Of a DNA stretch of 64,000 nucleotides, positions 8,093 to 16,275 are shown in pieces. A model generated the notes under the pieces. The model worked only from the letters and a program-made list of their open reading frames with translations. It searched no databases and was not told where the DNA came from. Where the stretch lies: positions 682,001 through 746,000 of the forward strand of contig NZ_AP012324.1 in assembly GCF_001025175.1 (NCBI RefSeq). The letters are read 5' to 3'. Within the stretch, counting starts at the first letter, position 1. Each line of letters begins with the position of its first letter. The position numbers were made by a program, and so were the translations under genes. Origin of the DNA: Bifidobacterium breve DSM 20213 = JCM 1192. GTDB lineage: Bacteria; Actinomycetota; Actinomycetes; Actinomycetales; Bifidobacteriaceae.

Positions 8093-9036
8093 CAGTAGTT
8101 CACCTTGCCTTCCAGGAAGCGGAACTGCAGCAATGTCAGGACGAACACGAACAGGAACAGCACGATGCCCAGCGCGGACGCGATGCCGAAATTCGCGCTG
8201 CCCGCGTTGAACGCGGTGGTGTAGATGTTGTAGGTGATGGTCGTGGTCGCCTGGCCCGGTCCGCCCTTGGTCAGGATGTTGATCTGGGCGAACGCCTGCA
8301 GGGCCTCGATGCATGTGGTCACGGCGATGTAGAACAGCGTCGGTGTGATCAGCGGCAGCACGATGGACCACTGGATGCGGGCTTCGTTCGCGCCGTCGAT
8401 GCGCGCGGCCTCCAGGATCTCCTGGTCCACGCCGTCGATCGCGGCGCACAACAGGATCAGCGCGAATCCGAGACCGGTCCAGATGGTCACCAAGGTGACC
8501 GTGAAGAACGCCCACTTCGCGTCGGTGAGGAACCCGACCGGCCGGATGCCCAGTTTCTCGATGATCGAATTGATCACGCCGCTCGAGCCGAACAACGCCA
8601 GGAAGCCCAGCGATGCGGCCGCCACCGAGACGCTGACGATCGAGGTCATGGCCACGCGCAGTATCTTGATGCCCATGATGTGCCTCGTCAGCAGAATCGC
8701 CAGCAGCACGCCCAAGGCGATGCGCCCCGCCACGACCAGCACGGCGTAGAGGAACGTCTGGATAAGCACCTTGACAAACGCCGGGTCCGTGAAGACCGTC
8801 CTGTAGTTCTCCAGCCCGATGAAGCCTGAGGGCGAACCGAAGATGTCCGTGCCCTGCATGCTCATCATCACTACGCGCACCAGCGGGCCGAACACGAACA
8901 CGACCAGCAATGCCAATGCCGGAACCAGCATGACCGCACCGGTCAGGCGATTCTTCGCAACGAGAACGTTCGCCGTGCGTCCGCCGTGCGTCTTGGCGCC
9001 GTGCGGGGATTGCGACAAATGGGTTGATGACGCCAT
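8092..9036 (-). CDS. Carbohydrate/glycerophosphodiester ABC permease, UgpA-like
   Basis: About 314 residues, MalF/UgpA type permease with a charged N-terminal tail and six membrane helices; the EAA loop reads EAARIDGANEARIQWSIVLP. It is the first gene of the minus-strand operon permease-permease-binding protein-phosphodiesterase-DUF47. I prefer ATG 9036 because AAAGGAAG stands at a proper distance upstream; an in-frame ATG at 9087 (AAAGGG upstream) would add 17 charged residues and cannot be excluded. A promoter with a -10 box at 9231-9236 and an operator at 9208-9221 lies just upstream. Confidence 0.87.
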   Translation of the reverse strand: MASSTHLSQSPHGAKTHGGRTANVLVAKNRLTGAVMLVPALALLVVFVFGPLVRVVMMSMQGTDIFGSPSGFIGLENYRTVFTDPAFVKVLIQTFLYAVLVVAGRIALGVLLAILLTRHIMGIKILRVAMTSIVSVSVAAASLGFLALFGSSGVINSIIEKLGIRPVGFLTDAKWAFFTVTLVTIWTGLGFALILLCAAIDGVDQEILEAARIDGANEARIQWSIVLPLITPTLFYIAVTTCIEALQAFAQINILTKGGPGQATTTITYNIYTTAFNAGSANFGIASALGIVLFLFVFVLTLLQFRFLEGKVNY

Positions 9037-9207
9037 CTCGCGCTTCCTTTCTTTCTCCGGCTCCGGCATTGCCTTGCCGAGAGCCATGGGTAATACCCTT
9101 TTACGTCTTTTGGTTGTGAGCCGCAGCCGTTCCGATGACGGACGCGGCGTATCGAGTTGCTGATTTGCTGCTATCTATATCCGTTGTTGTATGGGGTCAC
9201 TCCATCT

Positions 9208-9221
9208 TCGGAGCGCTCCCA
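9208..9221. promoter_or_regulatory. LacI-type operator O1, operon side
   Basis: TCGGAGCGCTCCCA, an almost perfect palindrome (core GGAGCGCTCC at 9210-9219). On the minus strand it follows the probable -10 box TATACT (9231-9236) directly, so a bound repressor would block the permease operon. The same motif recurs at 9346-9359. Palindromes centred on a CG step are typical of LacI/GalR operators, and a LacI gene lies at 10417-11445. Confidence 0.7.
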
Positions 9222-9345
9222 GTGATTCATAGTATATCCTTTCGACATAAGAAAGTCTAATCGACGATATACAGCCATTTTCAGGCTAAAGATGAACGTT
9301 CGCTGAATTCAGTGCTAATATTTATAAACTCAATAATTACAGTAT

Positions 9346-9359
9346 TGGGAGCGTTCTCA
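9346..9359. promoter_or_regulatory. LacI-type operator O2, phosphate transporter side
   Basis: TGGGAGCGTTCTCA matches O1 in 11 of 14 positions, with the shared pattern GGAGCG-TC-CA. It lies 16 bases before the PiT start codon and overlaps the region just ahead of its ribosome site AAGGAGG. The centre-to-centre distance to O1 is 138 bp (about 13 helical turns), compatible with looping between two repressor dimers. Confidence 0.65.
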
Positions 9360-9375
9360 GCAAGGAGGGTGAGAT

Positions 9376-10317
9376 ATGTGGGTTATTCCCATGTTGGCAT
9401 TGGTGTTCTGCCTGCTTGGAGGAAGGAACGACGGGTCTCCCCTGGTGGCCATCAACCTCAAGGCCGCGCGCCGCGTCACGGCGGCCCCCTTCCTGATGCT
9501 GGCGACGGCGGTGGCCTTGCTGCCGGCCGCCAACAGCCGCGTCGGAGGAGCCATCGTCGCCATGGTCTCCTCCGAAGGATCCGGCGGACAAAGTCCGCTC
9601 CTGCTGGCGGCGGTGCTCGTCGCCGCATCGGCCACCCTGCTGGCGCTCAACGGAGGCGGCGTGCCCACCTCGATCACGCTCGCCCTGGTCGGAGCATCCT
9701 CCGGAGCCGGCTTCGCCGGCGGACATCCCCAATGGCATCTGGTGCTGCGCGTCCTCGGGATAGCGATACTTTCGCCTCTGGTGGCGTTCGCCATCTCCCG
9801 CACCATCTACCTGCTGTTCCAATCCAGAACCCCGCAGTCCTCGACCACCATGGTCTTCCTTGGATTCCTGCTCACCTGCATCGCCTATGGCAGCAATGAC
9901 GGGCAGAAGATGATCGCCCTGTTCGGCACCGCCATGGGAGTCGATTTGGGAACTGCCACGCACAGCGCCGCCATCACCGCAATCGTCGCCGCGACGTTCC
10001 TGACCGGCGTGCTCACCGGCATGCCCAAGGGAGCAGCCGCACTGCAGCGCGGCACCATCGTGCCGGATTCCCGGCAGATCTGGGTCACCCTGTGGGCGGC
10101 CTCCGCCGCCGTGCTCGTCAGCTCGGCGCTGGGAAGCCCGGTCAGCATGACCCAGTCCATATCGGGCGCGCTCATCGGCACCTGCCAGACGAACGACTGG
10201 CGCAAGGTCCGCTGGGGCGAGGCACGCAGGATCCTCATCGCATGGGCGGCAACCCTGCCCATGGCCTGGATCCTGGGCTATGCCGCAGCCAACGGGCTCG
10301 ATCTGCTGCCACTGTGA
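9376..10317 (+). CDS. PiT-family inorganic phosphate transporter
   Basis: 313-residue membrane protein, shorter than E. coli PitA (about 500) but of the size of compact PHO4-family members. Both inverted PiT signature motifs are visible: GGRNDGSPL near residue 16 and YGSNDGQKMIALF near residue 174 (consensus GxNDxxx). There are about ten hydrophobic segments. It should move phosphate, alone or as a metal phosphate, across the membrane. AAGGAGG precedes ATG 9376. It is divergent from the Ugp-like operon whose last gene is its expected DUF47 partner, and both promoters carry the same operator. Direction of transport (uptake or export of phosphate freed from glycerophosphodiesters) is unknown. 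A hairpin at 10328-10354 follows the gene. Confidence 0.82.
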   Translation: MWVIPMLALVFCLLGGRNDGSPLVAINLKAARRVTAAPFLMLATAVALLPAANSRVGGAIVAMVSSEGSGGQSPLLLAAVLVAASATLLALNGGGVPTSITLALVGASSGAGFAGGHPQWHLVLRVLGIAILSPLVAFAISRTIYLLFQSRTPQSSTTMVFLGFLLTCIAYGSNDGQKMIALFGTAMGVDLGTATHSAAITAIVAATFLTGVLTGMPKGAAALQRGTIVPDSRQIWVTLWAASAAVLVSSALGSPVSMTQSISGALIGTCQTNDWRKVRWGEARRILIAWAATLPMAWILGYAAANGLDLLPL

Positions 10318-10416
10318 TGCATCCTCGGGCGACGGGTGCTATCGCTCCGTCGCCACCACGCGCGGGTGCATGGGATTGCGGCGCGGGATGCGGCTTCCGT
10401 TCCGCCTATTGCCCGT

Positions 10417-11445
10417 CTATCGCCCGTCTTTCCAACGTGGCAGCGCCACGGTGCGCCCGTGGATGAATTCCCCCTTTACTGGCAGCGCCTCCACGGCGTG
10501 GTCACCGCCATCCAGACGCTCGAGCACCAGATCTACAGCGCGGGAACCGATCTCCTCCAAAGGCTGCCGATATGTGGTGAATCCAAGGTACGGCGACGCG
10601 AGCGGGCCAAACCCGTCATAGCCGGTGACGGACACATCCTGCGGCACGGAAACGTCGCGCCGGCGCAACTCGTCCATCACATTGAGCATGACCACGTCGG
10701 ACGGGCACATATACGCGGTGATCCTGGGATGGCACAGCACCTCGTCCACCAGCGTTCCAACCTCTTCGGCCCCTTTCATATCCATCACCTTCACGCGGAT
10801 GCCGAGCTGCCCGAGCAGCTCGATCATGGCCATGCCGCGGCCGTACTGGCTGACCGAGTATTCCCTGGGCACCAGAAACACCGCCACCTCCCGGTGCCCG
10901 AAGTCGTGGACGTATTGCGCGAGCCTGCGGCCGCCGTCCTCCTCATCGCAAAACACCGAGGACACGGTGCGCGTCGTGTCCTCGTGCCCGGCCATCACGA
11001 ACGGGATCCGGTCGATGAACGGCATGAAATCCTCCACCGCAAGCATGGCGGAGCATACGATCAGCCCCTCGACGCGCAGGGCGATCAAATCGCGCAGCGC
11101 CTGGCGCGCATCATCCGCGGACAGTTCCTCCACGCCGCTGATGGACACCATCTGATAGCCGCGCTCACGCGCCCGCTTCTGCATGGCGCCCTGAAGGAAC
11201 CCATAGAAAGGCAGCTTCGCGTTCCTGACCACCACTCCCAGCGTTTTCGTGCGCTTCGAGGCGAGCCCGCTGGCCATGGCGCTCGGCACGTATCCGAGCT
11301 TCTCCGCCGCGGCGAGCACACGGTCCACCTTCTCCTGACGCACGCCCCCTTCGCCGCGCATCACGCGGGAAACCATGGACTTGGAGACGCCGGCCTCCGC
11401 AGCGACATCGAAAATCGTCGGCTGCCTGCTCTCTGCGGCCTCCAT
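10417..11445 (-). CDS. LacI family transcriptional regulator
   Basis: 342-residue repressor. The helix-turn-helix reads TIFDVAAEAGVSKSMVSRVM near residues 10-29, with the hinge helix LASKRTKTLGVVV near residue 60, followed by a periplasmic-binding-protein-like effector domain. GGAGGGCAGC precedes ATG 11445. It is convergent with the PiT gene and on the same strand as the Ugp-like operon beyond it. The two palindromes at 9208 and 9346 are its most likely targets. The effector could be a glycerophosphodiester or a sugar phosphate; sequence does not say which. Confidence 0.9.
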   Translation of the reverse strand: MEAAESRQPTIFDVAAEAGVSKSMVSRVMRGEGGVRQEKVDRVLAAAEKLGYVPSAMASGLASKRTKTLGVVVRNAKLPFYGFLQGAMQKRARERGYQMVSISGVEELSADDARQALRDLIALRVEGLIVCSAMLAVEDFMPFIDRIPFVMAGHEDTTRTVSSVFCDEEDGGRRLAQYVHDFGHREVAVFLVPREYSVSQYGRGMAMIELLGQLGIRVKVMDMKGAEEVGTLVDEVLCHPRITAYMCPSDVVMLNVMDELRRRDVSVPQDVSVTGYDGFGPLASPYLGFTTYRQPLEEIGSRAVDLVLERLDGGDHAVEALPVKGEFIHGRTVALPRWKDGR

Positions 11446-11551
11446 GCTGCCCTCCTCATCGTCGCAATATGCAACACCGCAAGCGACGGGGCCTCAGCCC
11501 AAATCCGCAACGCTGCCCGTTGCCCCGCCATCTCGACACAATGGCCTTTTC

Positions 11552-12541
11552 TTAGAGATTACCGCACTTCACGCCGGAGCATCGGCGCGGTTTCGTTGGA
11601 CGGTCACGGTTCGAGATCTCCGTCTGCGGCGAGAAATTCCATAATGTGTGAATCGCCGGGCTTGCGTCGAGCGGGTAGAGCAGTCCGTAGTGCATGACGA
11701 CCGGTTCGGGCCAGTCCACGGCCACGTTGACGAGCTGTGGGTGTGCGCTGGCCCACATGGGTTTGGGGATGAGCAGGTCGCCGGATTCGGCGCAGTCGTT
11801 GAACGTGTCGAGGTCGTAGTGGTCGATGTCGATCAAATCGATGGCGGGGCATTGTTCCAGCAGGTCCCGGGCCGTGTCGTTGGTGCCGCGATGGCGTTTG
11901 AGGATGCGGATGCGTGTGCCTTCGAGGTCTTTCAATGTGAGCCGTGCGCGTCTCGCCAATGCGTGATTGCGCGGCACCGCCACGCACAGCGGCTCGGAAT
12001 CGAGGGCGAGGGTGTTGCCGGTGTCGTCCCAATAGCCGGTGTCGAAGGCCGTGGATATCAGATCGACGTCTTCGCCGAGATGGGTGACGATGTCGTTGAT
12101 CGCTTCGGAGTCATCGGGCATCGACACCAGTTCCAGGCGGATGTCGGTGTGTTTGCCGGCATCGCGCTGCCATAGGTCGAGGATGCGGCGGCCGGGGCGC
12201 AGAATGGAAACGCCAAGGCGGACGGTGGCGATGCCGTCGGTGCTGCGCCGTTGTGCACGACGTAGACTCTCCTCGCATTGGCGCACGATCATCTGCGCGT
12301 CCTCGACGAACTCCTTGCCGGCTTTGGTGAGTTGCACGCCGCTGCGTGATCGGTCGAACAGCGTCAGACCGTATTCCTTTTCGAACGTATTGATTTGTTT
12401 GGCCACCGCCGGTGTGGAAATATGCAGACGATGGCCGGCCTTAGCGAAGCTGCCGGTCTGCGCGGCGGCGCGATCGGCGTGGCCGTATTCGGTGTGGTCG
12501 CCACCTTCACGCCCTCGCTTGACGGCTCCCTGTGTGTCGTG
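11552..12541 (-). CDS. LysR family regulator with damaged N-terminus
   Basis: The helix-turn-helix TGSFAKAGHRLHISTPAVAK and the LysR linker (LFDRSRSGVQLTKAGKEF) are clear, followed by a complete substrate-binding domain. Upstream of TGSF the normal amphipathic first helix is missing: the frame reads polar residues (HTEYGHADRAAAQ) and continues without a stop into a fragment of a sugar acetyltransferase (12545-12676). No good start codon with a ribosome site is seen, so the limits at the 5' end are approximate. The gene appears to be a chimera created by a deletion, and whether it is translated is doubtful. Confidence 0.6.
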   Translation of the reverse strand, partial: HDTQGAVKRGREGGDHTEYGHADRAAAQTGSFAKAGHRLHISTPAVAKQINTFEKEYGLTLFDRSRSGVQLTKAGKEFVEDAQMIVRQCEESLRRAQRRSTDGIATVRLGVSILRPGRRILDLWQRDAGKHTDIRLELVSMPDDSEAINDIVTHLGEDVDLISTAFDTGYWDDTGNTLALDSEPLCVAVPRNHALARRARLTLKDLEGTRIRILKRHRGTNDTARDLLEQCPAIDLIDIDHYDLDTFNDCAESGDLLIPKPMWASAHPQLVNVAVDWPEPVVMHYGLLYPLDASPAIHTLWNFSPQTEISNRDRPTKPRRCSGVKCGNL

Positions 12542-12544
12542 TTC

Positions 12545-12676
12545 GTTGCGGCCGAAGTCGGTGCGGAATGGCGCGTTCAACCGGAACGTGGGGTCAACAG
12601 GATGGCTCACCAGTTCCTCGAAAAGCTCATGGGTGCGTTCCGGCGTGTGATACCCGGCGTTGAGCTCCGCCTTGAT
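12545..12676 (-). pseudogene. Fragment of a sugar O-acetyltransferase N-terminus
   Basis: The minus strand between two LysR genes encodes ELNAGYHTPERTHELFEEL and then HPVDPTFRLNAPFRTDFGRN. This corresponds to the N-terminal region of maltose/galactoside acetyltransferases (consensus around FRL-PPF-TDFGRNI). It begins where the upstream LysR gene is broken and stays in frame with the downstream LysR gene. The hexapeptide-repeat part is absent here; a separate C-terminal fragment of such an enzyme occurs at 19503-19781. Confidence 0.6.
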
Positions 12677-13313
12677 CGGCGTATTGCCCGAACCAGTTCA
12701 GTAGCAGATTGTGTACGGGCGTGCGCACCGGGAACAGCAGCGGCACATCCTTGAGATTCTGCGGGGTCAACGATTCGCGTTCCGCCAGCGGGTGGTTGCC
12801 TGGAACCATCGCTGACCAGTGCCCTGTAATACCGGTGCGCAGGAACTCGTATTGGCTGACATCCACCGGATCGGTAAGCAGGCCGAAGTCCATGAGACCT
12901 TGCTCAATCTGTTCCTGAATAATGTCCGATGTGGTGCTGGTGACCCGGAATCGCACGTTGGGATGCTGCTCGCGAAAAGCAGCCATGCGCTGGGACAGCA
13001 ATGTCATGCCGCGCACTTCGCCGCATCCCATGGCGATTTCACCGCTGAGGTCATTGCCGGATTGCTTCAATTCGAATTCGGTTTTGTCCGCCAGCGAAAC
13101 GATGGTCTGCGCACGTTCGCGCAGCAGCCGGCCTTCCTCGGTGAGCGTGATGGTGTGACTGCCGCGTTCAAACAGCGTGACGCCCAATTCCTCTTCCAAC
13201 TGTTTGAGCTGACGGGAAAGCGTCGGCTGGGAAATACGCAGCAACTGCGCGGCCCACGTGATATTGCCTTCCTCGGCAACCGCCAGAAAATATCGCAGGA
13301 CGCGCAGTTCCAT
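12627..13313 (-). pseudogene. LysR family regulator, 3' truncated
   Basis: N-terminus is intact: MELRVLRYFLAVAEEGNITW followed by RISQPTLSRQLKQLEEELG is a classic LysR helix-turn-helix, and GGAG precedes ATG 13313. The effector domain is recognisable to about NLLLNWFGQYAD, after which sequence switches to an acetyltransferase fragment and the frame ends at 228 residues. Family members have about 295-305 residues, so the last 70-80 residues (second half of the effector domain) are lost. DNA binding may persist but effector response is unlikely. Confidence 0.75.
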
Positions 13314-13595
13314 CCTCGGGGCTCCTTCGGTGTGGACGGACTTCTATTGCCATTATGCCCGCCGTCCGTGAACTTATTATGCTAAACGTGGATAGTCTCG
13401 GTAATGACGCGGCGAACAGCATGCGAGAGGCGGTGCTCAATAGCGAAAGCCTCTCGGCTGCCGTCGTTGGTCGTGATGATACTGGAGACCATGAAGCTCG
13501 TGCGGCGGCGGTCTAGGGCGAGGTCGAGAAAGAGGTAACGGCGTGACGCTTGATAATAGGTCAGACAGTAGGGTGGCGGCGGAGCAGTGCCGAGC

Positions 13596-16100
13596 ATGAG
13601 CAACGATCAGCGGCCGCAGGCGATCGAAGTGCGCGGGGCGCGCGTGCATAACCTGAAGAACATTGACATCGACATTCCGCTGGGCGAACTGGTGGGCGTG
13701 GCCGGCGTCTCCGGTTCGGGCAAGAGCTCGCTGGCGCTCGGCGTGCTGTATGCGGAAGGTTCGCGGCGCTACTTGGAGGCGCTGTCCACGTACACGCGAC
13801 GCCGCCTGACCCAGGCCAGTCGCGCCCAAGTGGACGAAGTACTGCACGTGCCGGCCGCGCTGGCCCTGCACCAGCGGCCCACGGTGCCTGGCATCCGTTC
13901 GACGTTCGGCACGATGACCGAACTGCTCAACAGTCTGCGGCCCCTGTTCTCCCGCGTCGCCTCGCACGTGTGCCCGCATTGCGGGGCGCGCAACGAGTCG
14001 ACGCTGAACGTGGCGGCCGGACTGCCCATCACCTGTGCTGGCTGTGGCAAGGAATTCCACGCGCCCGGAGCCGAATCGCTCGCTTTCAACTCGGCCGGCG
14101 CCTGCCCGACCTGCTCCGGAACCGGCATTGTGCGCGAAGTGAACCGTGCGGCCCTGGTGCCGGATGAGTCGAAAAGTATCGACGACGGTGCGGTGCTGCC
14201 ATGGGGCTCGCTCATGTGGGACCTTATGAAGCAGGTGTGCGGCGCGATGGGCGTGCGCACCAACGTGCCGTTCAGCGAGCTCACGCCCGAAGAGCGTGAC
14301 ATCGTATTCAACGGGCCGGCCATCAAAAAGCATATTCTTTACAAGCCGAAGAAAGGCGACGATTTCGCCGAACTCGATTTCACCTACTTCAACGCCGTAT
14401 ACACGGTGGAGAACGCGCTCGCCAAAGCCAAGGACGAGAAAGGTCTGAAGCGCGTGGCTCGATTTCTCAAGGAGGGACCATGCGCCGACTGCGGAGGTAC
14501 CCGACTGAGCGCCGCAGCCCGGGCCCCGCATGTGCGCGGGCTGAACCTGGCCGAAGCCAGTGCGATGACCTTGGAAGCGGCGGTGGATTGGGTGCGCGGC
14601 GTGCCGGAATCTCTGCCCGCCGACATGCGGCCGATGGCCACCAACATCTGCGAATCATTCCTGGACGTGGCCCGCCGACTGTTGGATTTGGGCCTCGGCT
14701 ATCTGGCGCTTGACCGCGCCGGTGCCACGCTTTCGACCGGTGAACGCCAGCGTGTGCAGCTCGCCCGTGCCGTGCGCAACCGCACCACTGGCGTGCTGTA
14801 TGTGCTTGACGAGCCATCCATCGGGCTGCACCCCTCGAATGTGGACGGACTGCTCGGCGTGATGCGCGATCTAGTGGCGGACGGCAATTCCGTGGTGGTC
14901 GTGGACCATGACGTGCGCGTGCTCAAAGCCGCCGGCCATCTCATTGAAATGGGACCGGTTGCCGGCGCCGAAGGCGGGCATGTGATCGCGCAAGGCACGG
15001 TGGACGAAGTGGCGGCGAATCCAAGTAGTCGTATTGCGCCGTTCTTGGCCGATAATGTGAGCGCGCGCATCCGTGAGCGCGTGGCGGAACCGCAGGTGTT
15101 CGACCTTGGCCGTATCCGCATGACAACCAGCCAGTTGCATACGGTCAAGCCGCTGGACGTTGATATTCCGCGCGGCCGGCTCGTGGCGGTGACAGGCGTC
15201 TCCGGCTCCGGTAAAACCACGATGGTGCTCGAATCGCTGATTCCCGCACTCAAAGCGCAGGCGGCGGGGGAGCTGTTGCCGGAACACGTGCGCGAGCTTG
15301 AGACCGCGGGCATCAGTCGCGCGAATCTCATCGACGCCACGCCGATTGGCGCAAACGTGCGCTCCACCGTGGCCACCTATGCCGATATTCACGACGAACT
15401 GCGCCGCGCCTTCGCCCGATGCGATGCGGCCAAGACGGGCGGCTGGAAGGCCGGCGATTTCTCGTACAACACTGGACGGCTGCGTTGCCCCACGTGCGAC
15501 GGCACCGGTTCGATCTCACTCGACGTGCAGTTCCTGCCGGACGTGACCATCGAATGCCCGGACTGCGGCGGTTCCCGGTATGCGTCTGAAGCCGGCGCGA
15601 TTCGGCGTGCGGTTAAGGGAGAATCTCACCTTTCACTGAGTCTGCCCCAACTCATGGCAATGAGCGTGGATCAGGCATTGGCCGTGACCCACGACCTCAA
15701 GAAGGTCCACGCACGTCTGACCACCTTGCATGATTTGGGTCTTGGGTATCTGACACTCGGCGAACCGACGCCGGCGCTTTCGGGCGGCGAAGCCCAGCGG
15801 TTGAAGCTCGCCAGCGAAATGGGCAAAGCCCAATCGGACGCGGTATTCGTGTTCGATGAGCCGACCATCGGTCTCCACCCGCTCGACGTGCGTGTGCTGC
15901 TGGGCGTGTTCGACCGGCTTGTGGCGAGCGGCGCAACAGTCGTGGTCATCGAACATGACCTTGACGTGATCGCCAATGCGGACTGGATCATCGACATGGG
16001 TCCGGGCGGCGGCGAAAGCGGCGGACGCATCGTCGCCACCGGAACGCCGGAACAGGTCGCGGCCAACCCAAGCAGCATTACTGGGCGGTATTTAGGGTAA
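13596..16100 (+). CDS. UvrA-like ABC protein (class II UvrA / drug-resistance type)
   Basis: 834 residues with two ABC ATPase halves. Walker A motifs GVSGSGKSSLA near residue 40 and GVSGSGKTTM near residue 535; signature LSTGERQR and LSGGEAQR; Walker B with LDEPSIGLH and FDEPTIGLH. Zinc ligands occur as CPHC with a following CAGC and as CPTC with CPDC. It is about 100 residues shorter than housekeeping UvrA because the UvrB-binding insertion is reduced, as in class II UvrA (UvrA2/DrrC-like) proteins linked to tolerance of DNA-binding drugs. Followed by a MATE efflux gene. ATG 13596 is used; a GTG at 13587 is in frame. Confidence 0.85.
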   Translation: MSNDQRPQAIEVRGARVHNLKNIDIDIPLGELVGVAGVSGSGKSSLALGVLYAEGSRRYLEALSTYTRRRLTQASRAQVDEVLHVPAALALHQRPTVPGIRSTFGTMTELLNSLRPLFSRVASHVCPHCGARNESTLNVAAGLPITCAGCGKEFHAPGAESLAFNSAGACPTCSGTGIVREVNRAALVPDESKSIDDGAVLPWGSLMWDLMKQVCGAMGVRTNVPFSELTPEERDIVFNGPAIKKHILYKPKKGDDFAELDFTYFNAVYTVENALAKAKDEKGLKRVARFLKEGPCADCGGTRLSAAARAPHVRGLNLAEASAMTLEAAVDWVRGVPESLPADMRPMATNICESFLDVARRLLDLGLGYLALDRAGATLSTGERQRVQLARAVRNRTTGVLYVLDEPSIGLHPSNVDGLLGVMRDLVADGNSVVVVDHDVRVLKAAGHLIEMGPVAGAEGGHVIAQGTVDEVAANPSSRIAPFLADNVSARIRERVAEPQVFDLGRIRMTTSQLHTVKPLDVDIPRGRLVAVTGVSGSGKTTMVLESLIPALKAQAAGELLPEHVRELETAGISRANLIDATPIGANVRSTVATYADIHDELRRAFARCDAAKTGGWKAGDFSYNTGRLRCPTCDGTGSISLDVQFLPDVTIECPDCGGSRYASEAGAIRRAVKGESHLSLSLPQLMAMSVDQALAVTHDLKKVHARLTTLHDLGLGYLTLGEPTPALSGGEAQRLKLASEMGKAQSDAVFVFDEPTIGLHPLDVRVLLGVFDRLVASGATVVVIEHDLDVIANADWIIDMGPGGGESGGRIVATGTPEQVAANPSSITGRYLG

Positions 16101-16275
16101 GGCTCAACGGACATCTTTACCACGGCGCTTTTTAGGAATATGGCATGAGCCGGTGTGGGCGTGGCACGGGCTGTGGCTTTATCTTTTCTTTGGCTCACTC
16201 CCGAGAATGACATGTTAACCCGTATGGCGGTCACGCGCATTCGCATAGGGCAAGGCGCGAGTAGGATAACCGTCC

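Noticed and set aside
13382..13603. 73-codon minus-strand frame between LysR and the UvrA-like gene
   Set aside because: No recognisable family, no ribosome site, overlaps the UvrA-like start; not supported as a gene.
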